This document shows positions 1-5,600 of a stretch of 9,922 nucleotides of DNA, in pieces. The stretch comes from CAZHYM01 sp964536785 (GTDB lineage: Bacteria; Patescibacteriota; Saccharimonadia; Saccharimonadales; Saccharimonadaceae). Where the stretch lies: contig CAZHYM010000025.1 of assembly GCA_964536785.1 (NCBI GenBank), positions 1 to 9,922 of the forward strand. Reading direction: 5' to 3'. Under the pieces are notes generated by a model, which worked only from the letters and a program-made list of their open reading frames with translations, was not told the origin of the DNA and made no database searches. Position numbers and translations under genes: made by a program. Every line of letters starts with the position of its first letter. The stretch's first letter is position 1.

Positions 1-1
1 A

Positions 2-835
2 GCTAAAGCTTACGCTGAACAAGTTGGCTCATCACCAAGCAACGTTTCGACCTCACGCATCAAGTTGATTTATGACACTCTCCAGACTAGTGGCTATGGC
101 ACTGACACCGATACTCCCAATTGGGGCATGTATTGGAACCGAATCAAGACCGCTTCGACTTGGGCACCAAACGGCAGTCTAACCCCAGCTGATGTCCTCG
201 CCGGCAAGACTTTCTATAACGGCAACCGCACTCAACAAACCGGTAGTCTCAGCCTGACCGGCACAGCTACCCCTGCCGATGTCGCCACTGGCAAGACGTT
301 TTATAGCAACTCAACCACCCAGCAAACCGGCACGGCTGTAGCTAGTTCAATCGCTTCTGGCAACTGTCCCACGCAAGTCTATCACGACTCTTACGGCGCT
401 CCCGTCACCCAGACCACCAACTGCACTGGTAATATAATCTGGACAACGCCTAGCGATGGCATAACTGGCACCGACAAACGCGACCCCGTCAGCGGACTAA
501 TCTGGAGCCAAGCCCTGATCAATACCGCTGGCACCATCGGCTTTACGACCGGTGCTCCAACAGCTTTTACTTGGAGTAACGGTGGAGCTAACAATACCTC
601 CCGAACTGCCTCTCAGCTCTGTTCAGACCGTGGTAATGGCTGGCGATTACCAACGCAAAAAGAGCTGATGCAAGCCTACATCGACGGTTCGAACTTTAAC
701 TTGACCCAGCCGGCCAACTTCTTCTGGTCGGCGACGCAGTACGGTAGCACGGCCGCCTGGAGCGTTGATCTATCCAATGGCAGCACGAGCAACTCCACCA
801 TGACTGCTACTACCTTTGTGCGATGCGTCCGGTAA
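2..835 (+). CDS. DGR target protein with C-terminal DUF1566 (C-type-lectin-like) variable domain; 5' partial
   Basis: The frame is open from base 2, so the true start lies upstream of the window; a TTG at 65 is only the first start-like codon inside it. Residues below are numbered from that TTG. Two copies of a TPADV..GKTFY......TQQTG repeat lie at residues 40-60 and 69-89 (29-residue period). The DUF1566/Lcl-like domain follows: DPVSGLIW (140-147), a WRLPT..EL motif (193-201), FWSAT (220-224) and the terminal VRCVR. Residues 213-256 are encoded by the VR, so the lectin-fold ligand surface is what gets diversified. DUF1566 domains are known DGR targets, including in CPR genomes. The protein is likely displayed on the cell surface (inference; any signal peptide would be upstream). 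The gene is visibly richer in C and G than avd and the RT gene. It is followed 55 bases later by avd. Confidence 0.93.
   Translation, partial: AKAYAEQVGSSPSNVSTSRIKLIYDTLQTSGYGTDTDTPNWGMYWNRIKTASTWAPNGSLTPADVLAGKTFYNGNRTQQTGSLSLTGTATPADVATGKTFYSNSTTQQTGTAVASSIASGNCPTQVYHDSYGAPVTQTTNCTGNIIWTTPSDGITGTDKRDPVSGLIWSQALINTAGTIGFTTGAPTAFTWSNGGANNTSRTASQLCSDRGNGWRLPTQKELMQAYIDGSNFNLTQPANFFWSATQYGSTAAWSVDLSNGSTSNSTMTATTFVRCVR
182..331 (+). repeat. Two tandem 29-codon repeats in the target gene
   Basis: Bases 182-244 and 269-331 encode two near-identical 21-residue units (TPADV..GKTFY......TQQTG) at an 87-base period. Conserved positions include ADV, GKTFY and TQQTG. Such units recur in bacterial and phage surface proteins upstream of ligand-binding domains, and probably act as a stalk or spacer (inference). 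Confidence 0.8.
701..835 (+). repeat. DGR variable repeat (VR)
   Basis: This is the last 45 codons of the target gene, including its TAA stop. It aligns gaplessly with 1419-1553 at a constant offset of 718. Mismatches at VR 719, 720, 740, 743, 744, 752, 753, 762, 767, 783, 789, 794, 795, 806, 807, 813 and 816 all face an A in the TR; only 749 (A facing TR G) does not. Upstream of 701 the similarity stops. The altered codons replace Asn (11 sites) or Tyr (one site) of the template by F, Y, G, A, S, D and T. Confidence 0.97.
817..835 (+). promoter_or_regulatory. Probable IMH (initiation of mutagenic homing) end of the VR
   Basis: The final 19 bases of the VR, from T817 to the stop codon, are identical to TR 1535-1553, even though the TR copy holds three adenines (1541, 1552, 1553). 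In characterised DGRs the invariant, GC-richer 3' end of the VR sets where cDNA integration begins and shields the stop codon. The exact limits cannot be read from sequence alone. Confidence 0.65.
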
Positions 836-848
836 AATGGGTCATTTT
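834..848 (+). other. Short inverted repeat directly after the VR
   Basis: AAAATG (834-839) and CATTTT (843-848) form a 6-bp perfect stem with a 3-base GGT loop, starting inside the VR stop codon. Some DGR targets carry a hairpin or cruciform just downstream of the VR that helps retrohoming. Those are usually longer with a 4-base loop, so this is only a candidate. It lacks a following long T run, although the next bases are T-rich. Confidence 0.3.
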
Positions 849-873
849 GTTATTTATTTTTTAAGCCAATAGT

Positions 874-881
874 TATACAAT
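874..881 (+). promoter_or_regulatory. Candidate -10 element for avd
   Basis: TATACAAT contains the -10-like hexamers TATACA and TACAAT. A start about 7 bases beyond TACAAT would fall 3 bases before the avd ATG at 891, giving an almost leaderless mRNA. There is no Shine-Dalgarno sequence before that ATG, and no convincing -35. Two other genes in the window show the same short-leader layout more clearly. Confidence 0.35.
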
Positions 882-890
882 GTAAGCTAG

Positions 891-1259
891 ATGTCGCAGT
901 ATGAACACTTGCAAGTTTTTAAAGATATTTATGATTTTAATATCTATTTTTACAAACTGTCGCTTGGTTTTCGCAAAGACATCAAATACGGATTAGCTTC
1001 TGAAGTTCGTACTTTGGCTTCATATGTATTGAACCAAATAGTACTAGCTAACAACGTTCGAGATAAACGAGCTCATTTGAGCAGAGCGGAAACTAGTATC
1101 GAGCTAATTAAGATAAAATTAAGGATGCTATCTGACTTGAAGGCGATTAAAATCAGTAGCTATCGACATTCCAGCAGCACGTTGATAAACATTTCTCGGC
1201 AAATCGTCGCCTGGAAGAACTGGACCGAAAACGGCAGGAGCAAGAACTCCCAGACTTGA
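891..1259 (+). CDS. avd: DGR accessory variability protein Avd (four-helix bundle)
   Basis: The product is a small basic, all-helical protein of 122 residues, the usual Avd length. It opens with the family's Y..L.V...IYDF pattern (residues 4-17), then a helix with GL.SEVR.LA..VL..IV.AN (34-54), a third helix with E..I.LIKIKLRML.DLK (71-85), and a final helix ending in ISRQIVAWKNW (101-111). Avd forms a ring-like pentamer that binds the RT and the TR RNA and is needed for mutagenic cDNA synthesis. Its place between target and TR is the classic DGR layout. The ATG at 891 gives the expected N-terminus; no ribosome binding site precedes it. It ends with TGA, showing that TGA is a stop in this genome. 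Confidence 0.92.
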   Translation: MSQYEHLQVFKDIYDFNIYFYKLSLGFRKDIKYGLASEVRTLASYVLNQIVLANNVRDKRAHLSRAETSIELIKIKLRMLSDLKAIKISSYRHSSSTLINISRQIVAWKNWTENGRSKNSQT

Positions 1260-1271
1260 TTTGTTCTATCT

Positions 1272-1376
1272 GGTAGGCGCTTTTGTCTCATTACGGTTGT
1301 CGCTCCTATCGTTTTTAATGGAGGAATACGTGACCGCGCCCGCTACCTTGCTTGACTTGGCTGTGGACGCAAGCAA
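1272..1376 (+). ncRNA. Possible structured RNA leader upstream of the TR
   Basis: This stretch between avd and TR can fold into nested stems. Bases 1272-1276 pair with 1343-1347, and 1277-1280 with 1336-1339 (a 9-bp stem with a 3-base bulge at 1340-1342). Bases 1291-1295 pair with 1329-1333 (one G-U) and 1303-1306 with 1320-1323. Directly abutting the outer stem, TTGCTTG (1348-1354) pairs with CAAGCAA (1370-1376). DGR template RNAs are known to need structured flanks around the TR, in Bordetella phage partly from the avd end and from a spacer after the TR. Here the RT gene overlaps the TR, so the only free non-coding flank is this one. The pairing is read by eye; no folding energy or covariation was computed. 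Confidence 0.4.
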
Positions 1377-1418
1377 TGACTGTCTTTGACCAAAAAAATT
1401 CAAGTCGACAACATATTT

Positions 1419-1553
1419 TTGACCCAGCCGGCCAACAACTTCTGGTCGGCGACGCAGAACAATAGCGCGAACGCCTGGAACGTTAATCTATCCAATGGCA
1501 ACACGAACAACAACACCATGACTAATACTAACTATGTGCGATGCGTCCGGTAA
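1419..1553 (+). repeat. DGR template repeat (TR)
   Basis: This 135-bp copy of the target gene's 3' end serves as the unmutated template. It holds 43 adenines by my count, concentrated in 14 AAC/AAT codons when read in the target frame; 17 adenines are changed in the VR. Read in that frame it encodes an Asn-rich version of the lectin tail and ends in the same TAA stop. No target-like start precedes it, so it is a template rather than a protein gene. Its last 13 bases overlap the open RT reading frame, and its final A is the A of the ATG at 1553. Confidence 0.97.
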
Positions 1554-2686
1554 TGAGGCCTGTCGTTTTTTATCCAGATCGTGATACAAGCGATTCGACT
1601 TGGTTTACTTTTGAAAATTTGCATAAAGCCTATTTGGCTTGTCGAAAAGGTAAAACAAATAAATTAAATCATTTAAAATTTTTTTCAAACTTAGAACAAG
1701 AATTGCTACTGTTAGAGACTGAACTTAGAGAGCGAACTTATCGTCCAGGGTCTTCAATCGCCTTTGTAGTTACCAAGCCAAAAGTTCGAGAGATCTTTGC
1801 AGCTGAATTTCGAGACCGAGTAGTGCACCATTTACTTTGCGCTTATTTAGAGCCAAAATTCGAACGAATTTTTATTCATGATTCATATGCTTGCCGAAGG
1901 GGTAAGGGCACTCATCGAGCTGTTATCCGATTGCAAGATAATCTCTGGCAGCAACGCCAGCAAGCCCGCGGGCGGCCAGTTTATTATCTCAAGATGGATG
2001 TGATGAGTTTTTTTACCAGTATTGACCAGCAGATTTTATATGATTTGATTTGCAAAAAAATTAAACGCCAAGAAATTCGTTGGCTAGCTAAAATTATCAT
2101 TTTTCATGATTGCATTCGCGACTTTGCGCCGATAATTCAGAGTCGACCAGAACTGTTTGCTCAGTTACCTCGGCATAAGTCATTGTTTTACGCACCGCCA
2201 GGCGTTGGATTGCCCATAGGTAACCTGACTAGTCAGTTTTTTGCGAATGTCTACCTGAACGAACTTGATCAATTTGTGAAACATCAGCTCAAGGCAAACC
2301 ATTATCTGCGCTATGTCGATGATTTAGTGTTGCTAGGCGATGGCGTGGAAGAACTACGGGGACAGATGGATGCTATTGGAAAATTTGCGTCTGAATGTTT
2401 GCACTTACGCATGCACCCTGACAAGCAATTTATTCGACCATCTAGCGGGGGTATTGATTTTTTAGGTTATATAGTGCGAGTAGATTACATACTAATGCGT
2501 CGTCGAGTTGTCGGTAGCTGGCGCTATAAGCTTGATCAGCAGAAAATGCTAAGAGCCGACGAGCGACAGCGTGGAATAGCTCGAAAACTATTTCACTCAT
2601 ATCCTGCTCATGCTAGGTGGGGAGATTGTCGTTCTTTGGTGAAGCTTATCTCGCAACAGTATTCTTTGATGAGTCAGCAAAACTAA
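1541..2686 (+). CDS. DGR reverse transcriptase
   Basis: The product is a single-domain RT of 381 residues (377 from the second ATG), typical of DGR RTs and without maturase, endonuclease or RNase H parts. Visible blocks, numbered from 1541: R-x-I-x-A..FRDRVVHHLL (83-99), SYACRRGKGTHRAV (115-128), the first catalytic Asp in LKMDVMSFFTSID (D153), GLPIGNLTSQFFANVYLNELD (223-243), the catalytic YVDD (258-261) and GIDFLGY (304-310). GNLTSQ plus a single compact domain fits the DGR/retron/group II branch; the adjoining TR, VR and avd settle it as DGR. It copies the TR RNA with errors at adenines, together with Avd. The start is uncertain: ATG 1541 lies inside the TR, while ATG 1553 overlaps the TR-frame stop as TAATG. 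Neither has a clear ribosome binding site, so weak or coupled translation is likely. Confidence 0.96.
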   Translation: MRPVMRPVVFYPDRDTSDSTWFTFENLHKAYLACRKGKTNKLNHLKFFSNLEQELLLLETELRERTYRPGSSIAFVVTKPKVREIFAAEFRDRVVHHLLCAYLEPKFERIFIHDSYACRRGKGTHRAVIRLQDNLWQQRQQARGRPVYYLKMDVMSFFTSIDQQILYDLICKKIKRQEIRWLAKIIIFHDCIRDFAPIIQSRPELFAQLPRHKSLFYAPPGVGLPIGNLTSQFFANVYLNELDQFVKHQLKANHYLRYVDDLVLLGDGVEELRGQMDAIGKFASECLHLRMHPDKQFIRPSSGGIDFLGYIVRVDYILMRRRVVGSWRYKLDQQKMLRADERQRGIARKLFHSYPAHARWGDCRSLVKLISQQYSLMSQQN

Positions 2687-2700
2687 ACTTGCTTTTTTTT
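2676..2700 (+). terminator. Weak intrinsic terminator after the RT gene
   Basis: AGCAA (2676-2680) can pair with TTGCT (2689-2693) around an 8-base loop, and an unbroken T run (2693-2700) follows. The stem is short (5 bp) and spans the RT stop codon, but the T8 tract and its position suggest it ends the DGR transcript. Confidence 0.45.
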
Positions 2701-2751
2701 GACCGTGTAGTAATATATAAGCATAAGCAAAGATGTGTAAGCGTAAAATTG

Positions 2752-4812
2752 ATGATAAAAAGAAGTAATCTAAAGTTATCCTATGGGCGATTGCTAATCG
2801 TTATTTCGACAATCGTTTTAACAATACTTGGTTCGAATTTATTTAAAAATTACGTTTTTGCGGCCGACGTTATCAACTTAACCGAAGCCAGCACGGCTAA
2901 TGTAGCCAACACTGGCGAAAAGATCTATTTTGATTCAGCGGTGCATGGCGCCAATGTTACAATTAGCTATTCAACTCGTGAGTTTAGCGGCTACGCTTGG
3001 AGTGAAGATATCGGTTGGGTTAATTTTGGAGGCGGAGTCGACAACCCGTTTGGGCCTGTCCTAATTGACGCACTGGGCAATCTCAGCGGTAAAGCCAAGG
3101 TCGAACTTGGTGGTTATATTGATTTTAATGCCGTTCCTGAAGCCTCAAATGTCAAAATAGAGTCAGCGTCGGGACAATTCAGCGGTTTTGCCTGGAGTGA
3201 AGACCTCGGTTGGATAGATTTTGCTAACGTCTCGGCACCTGGTTTTTATCTGGACGCAGAAGCTCCAAACAATCCAGCTAGCATTACAGCTCTGGTCAGC
3301 GGAGTTAATTTGACTAGTGGTGAGTACTATAATTATTCCAATCTCGACTTTAGCTGGTTGACTCCTGATGATAATGCTTCAGTTGGAGCACCAGCAGGTG
3401 TGGCCGGCTACTATGTTTATTGGGGTACAAATAACTTCGCTAATCCAGTTACTGACGGAATTTATCAAACTAGCTTGACTGCAAGTTATAGCTTAACGCC
3501 GATCGATGATGGTCAGCGCTATTACTTGCGTATCGTGACAGAAGATAATTTAGGCAATCAGGCAACGCCAACCACCTTGTTTGAGTATCGTTATGATATT
3601 ACCAAACCGACTAATCCGACTTCTGTAACGGTGTCGCCAGCGAGCTGGTCGACGACTAATAGTTTTGAGATTGATTGGACCGTGGCTACTGACGCAGGAA
3701 GTGACCCTTCGGGCGTGGAGGGTTATCAATACAAACGAGCTGTGGGTGGTGATGATTGGAGTGCGGTTATCGCGACGACTAATTTGACGGGTGTTCAGGC
3801 TTATCAGACGGGCCAAAATGACTTTTTTGTCAGGAGTGTGGACGGTGCAGGAAATGTGGCTGATAATTACAGCACGGTAAGCTATTATTATAACAATGCC
3901 GCCCCGAGCGCTCCCGCCGGCCTTGTCAAGACCATCTCTAACGCTACTGCTGACACGTATAGCTTTGACTGGATTGAACCAGCTAGTACAAATGGCGTCA
4001 AAGGCTATTATTATGGTATCAATGCTTTACCAACTAGTGGCAATACGACTTTTGTCACAGGAACAACAGCTGGCCCCATGACAATTACTCCAGCGATAAA
4101 TGGATGCAATCGTTTCTATGTTGTAGCTGAAGATAACTCAAGTCTAATTGATTGGTCTAATTACGCCACGATTGATTTCGGCTGTGGCGATAGTTTCGAC
4201 ATGAGTGATTTGCCAACGAGCGCTAATGGCGCTAGTGATGATGCAATCAAAAATGCTTTAATCTCGGTTGTTTCTGAAGTCTGTTACGCGTTCGATGATT
4301 TGAGCCTAGCTACGCTTGGAGCAACTGGCATAGATACGCTACCTGCTGGAGTTGACTTGCTTGGCGGAGTTAAATTTAACCTTAACTGTCTGGCAAATGG
4401 CGGTTCGGCTGATGTTGAGCTGGTACTCGGCAGAACATTTGCAGACACTGCTAAGCTTCGGGCATACAAGTTAGTCGACGGATTATTGACGGAAATTACC
4501 AGTCAAGTTGACTTTGTAAATCAAGACATTGCTGGTGCTCTGAAAACTTCGCTAATCTATTCTATAACCGACGGCGGAACGCTTGACGAGGACGGCGTAG
4601 CTAACGGAATTATCGTCGACCCAATTTATATCGGCATCGTCCAAGGATCGGTTACCCCAAACCCAACCGTTCCAAGTATTCCGATTACCCCAGGCGCTCC
4701 AGGCACTGGTTGGGGATCAAGCAGAGAGATTGGTTTACTTTTGGCGATTGGCTTGATAGCCTTGGGCGCAAGCGGAAAAATAGCAACTCGCCGCGAATCA
4801 GTGAAGTCGTAA
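2752..4812 (+). CDS. Secreted surface protein with GYAWSE..GW repeats, FN3-like modules and C-terminal anchor
   Basis: The frame is open further upstream (from 2617, inside the RT gene), but the ATG at 2752 puts a signal peptide at the N-terminus: a basic start MIKR, a hydrophobic core at about residues 14-28 and a cleavage-like VFA/AD near 37. Two FSG(Y/F)AWSED(I/L)GW(V/I).F repeats follow at 78-92 and 143-157, then about three beta-rich FN3-like modules (roughly 172-282, 283-382 and 384-474). Next comes a segment with EDGVANGIIVDP, resembling the choice-of-anchor domains of CPR surface proteins. The tail has a Pro-rich linker, APGTG (LPxTG-like), a hydrophobic helix (660-675) and an Arg-rich end, so the protein is probably retained at the cell surface, possibly by a sortase (inference). 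Of 686 residues, it begins 65 bases after the RT gene, and the weak terminator between them suggests separate transcription. Likely an adhesin or envelope component; the exact role is unknown. Confidence 0.85.
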   Translation: MIKRSNLKLSYGRLLIVISTIVLTILGSNLFKNYVFAADVINLTEASTANVANTGEKIYFDSAVHGANVTISYSTREFSGYAWSEDIGWVNFGGGVDNPFGPVLIDALGNLSGKAKVELGGYIDFNAVPEASNVKIESASGQFSGFAWSEDLGWIDFANVSAPGFYLDAEAPNNPASITALVSGVNLTSGEYYNYSNLDFSWLTPDDNASVGAPAGVAGYYVYWGTNNFANPVTDGIYQTSLTASYSLTPIDDGQRYYLRIVTEDNLGNQATPTTLFEYRYDITKPTNPTSVTVSPASWSTTNSFEIDWTVATDAGSDPSGVEGYQYKRAVGGDDWSAVIATTNLTGVQAYQTGQNDFFVRSVDGAGNVADNYSTVSYYYNNAAPSAPAGLVKTISNATADTYSFDWIEPASTNGVKGYYYGINALPTSGNTTFVTGTTAGPMTITPAINGCNRFYVVAEDNSSLIDWSNYATIDFGCGDSFDMSDLPTSANGASDDAIKNALISVVSEVCYAFDDLSLATLGATGIDTLPAGVDLLGGVKFNLNCLANGGSADVELVLGRTFADTAKLRAYKLVDGLLTEITSQVDFVNQDIAGALKTSLIYSITDGGTLDEDGVANGIIVDPIYIGIVQGSVTPNPTVPSIPITPGAPGTGWGSSREIGLLLAIGLIALGASGKIATRRESVKS

Positions 4813-4841
4813 TTGTAAATCTATAGCAAATATGATATAAT
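4813..4841 (+). promoter_or_regulatory. Sigma70-type promoter for the 4914 gene
   Basis: TTGTAA (4813-4818) and TATAAT (4836-4841) are separated by exactly 17 bases, with a TG one base before the -10 (extended -10). The -35 begins right after the stop codon of the surface-protein gene. A start near 4848 leaves a leader of about 66 bases. Confidence 0.7.
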
Positions 4842-4851
4842 AAAAGAGTAC

Positions 4852-4876
4852 TTTTACAGATTATTTGCTTGTAAAA
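4852..4876 (+). other. AT-rich hairpin in the 5' leader of the 4914 gene
   Basis: TTTTACA (4852-4858) and TGTAAAA (4870-4876) form a 7-bp stem with an 11-base loop, just after the predicted transcription start. There is no T run after it, so it is not a terminator. It might affect mRNA stability or be fortuitous in AT-rich sequence. Confidence 0.3.
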
Positions 4877-4913
4877 ATCTAGGATTTCGTGCTGCTTTAG
4901 GGAGGGATTTCAA

Positions 4914-5267
4914 ATGAAGACTGAATATCGGTTAGATGTTCTAAGTGTGGTGCTATGTATGATTCTATTTATCTCACTGTTGCTTGATTTGTCTGGTCTA
5001 GTGCCACTTCTGTTAACGGCTAGCATTATTGTTTGTATGTTAGCGAAAATTAACGCTCGGCAGAGAAACAAGATGAGATGCAATTGTCGCGATTTGCACC
5101 AAAGTCAATTCGATGGTCAAGAAGAGCTCAGAAAAGAGATGGCCATCAGAGATCAAATAGACAGGCGCCATGCGTATCTAAGCGAATTGTATGATCAAGA
5201 AGAGCGCGACATAGAAAGGACTATTAGGTATCTAACTGAATCTAAGAATAAGTCCGAGCAGAAATAA
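4914..5267 (+). CDS. Small membrane protein with charged cytoplasmic tail, unknown function
   Basis: I do not recognise a family. The 117 residues hold a hydrophobic stretch at about 9-44, which can be split into two transmembrane helices around a short turn near LSGL (26-29). A strongly charged, helix-prone tail follows (45-117) with many E, R, K and Q residues, probably a short coiled coil and probably cytoplasmic. The only cysteines in the tail are in RCNCRD (about 55-60). The start is well supported: AGGGAGGG (4899-4906) is a strong Shine-Dalgarno sequence seven bases before the ATG, and a good promoter lies upstream. It appears to be a single-gene transcript between the surface-protein gene and the rhodanese gene. 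Confidence 0.75.
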   Translation: MKTEYRLDVLSVVLCMILFISLLLDLSGLVPLLLTASIIVCMLAKINARQRNKMRCNCRDLHQSQFDGQEELRKEMAIRDQIDRRHAYLSELYDQEERDIERTIRYLTESKNKSEQK

Positions 5268-5272
5268 AAGTA

Positions 5273-5294
5273 CACTTTACCCCCATTTAAAGTG
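5273..5294 (+). terminator. Inverted repeat after the 4914 gene, possible terminator
   Basis: CACTTTA (5273-5279) and TAAAGTG (5288-5294) make a 7-bp stem with an 8-base loop, six bases after the stop codon. The following bases are GCGG then TTTT, so the T run is poorly placed. The repeat also touches the -35 zone of the next promoter, so a regulatory role is an alternative. Confidence 0.35.
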
Positions 5295-5306
5295 GCGGTT
5301 TTACTT

Positions 5307-5315
5307 TGCTATAAT
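5307..5315 (+). promoter_or_regulatory. Extended -10 promoter giving a leaderless rhodanese mRNA
   Basis: TGCTATAAT is a perfect extended -10 element. Only six bases (CAATCT) separate it from the ATG at 5322, so transcription should begin at or next to the A of the start codon. No Shine-Dalgarno sequence is present, consistent with leaderless translation. No good -35 is seen. Confidence 0.7.
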
Positions 5316-5321
5316 CAATCT

Positions 5322-5585
5322 ATGAGTCCAAATAGAGTTATTATAGATGTTAGGGAACCATCTGAGTACGAGTCAGGTCATGTCGAAAACGCCATTAATA
5401 TCCCAATTGATTATCTGTTGTCGGGTGATGTTGATTGGCAAACTGTCGATAAAACATCTGAAGTGATTGTTTATTGTCAAAGTGGAGGGCGTGCTGCTCT
5501 AGCAATTGATGCCCTCAAAACAATTGGTTTTGATGACCTGGTCAATGGTATCAATGCTGAAAATGTAATTGAAAATCTGCTCTAG
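5322..5585 (+). CDS. Single-domain rhodanese-like protein
   Basis: An 87-residue protein covering one rhodanese homology domain. The N-terminal motif DVREPSEYESGHVENAINIP spans residues 9-28, and the active-site loop is CQSGGR (52-57) with the catalytic Cys at 52. The family transfers sulfane sulfur from thiosulfate or persulfides to acceptors through a Cys persulfide; the in vivo partner cannot be told from sequence. There is no signal peptide, so it is cytoplasmic. A GTG 30 bases earlier is in frame, but it would place the -10 element inside the gene, so the ATG at 5322 is preferred. The gene converges on the helicase gene with only 15 bases between the stops and no clear terminator. Confidence 0.9.
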   Translation: MSPNRVIIDVREPSEYESGHVENAINIPIDYLLSGDVDWQTVDKTSEVIVYCQSGGRAALAIDALKTIGFDDLVNGINAENVIENLL

Positions 5586-5600
5586 AATGATTATTGAGTT

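Larger units (their letters stand above)
1..2686 (+). mobile_element. Diversity-generating retroelement (target-avd-TR-RT)
   Basis: All four parts of a DGR are present in order on one strand: a target gene ending in a variable repeat (701-835), the accessory protein gene avd (891-1259), a non-coding template repeat (1419-1553) and a reverse transcriptase gene (to 2686). In known DGRs the TR transcript is copied by the RT-Avd complex with random insertion opposite adenines, and the cDNA replaces the VR at the 3' end of the target gene. The VR-TR comparison here shows that process: 17 of 18 mismatches fall on TR adenines. The element does not move as a transposon; no ends, integrase or target-site duplication are seen. 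A weak hairpin plus T8 at 2676-2700 probably ends the operon. The left boundary is unknown because the target gene starts outside the window. Confidence 0.95.

Noticed and set aside
182..331. CRISPR-like tandem repeat
   Set aside because: Only two units, diverged at the DNA level and coding for a protein repeat; no array or cas genes occur in the window.
391..594. Minus-strand open frame opposite the target gene
   Set aside because: It lies inside a strongly supported gene, has no recognisable motif and no ribosome binding site. The same holds for the antisense frames at 3550-3816, 4284-4469, 8095-8319 and 8758-9102, and the out-of-frame one at 3896-4081.
1257..1259. UGA recoding as glycine (Gracilibacteria/SR1 code)
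   Set aside because: TGA ends avd at the expected family length, and no in-frame TGA interrupts the recognised genes.
1386..1417. TTGACC (1386-1391) and CATATT (1412-1417) as a dedicated TR promoter
   Set aside because: The spacing is 20 bases and the -10 match is poor, so it is not supported over transcription from upstream.
2617..2751. Earlier start for the surface protein gene, overlapping the RT gene
   Set aside because: It would put 45 non-signal-like residues ahead of a clear signal peptide; the ATG at 2752 places that peptide at the N-terminus.
5292..5321. Upstream GTG start for the rhodanese
   Set aside because: The extra ten codons would contain the TGCTATAAT promoter element and add nothing to the domain.
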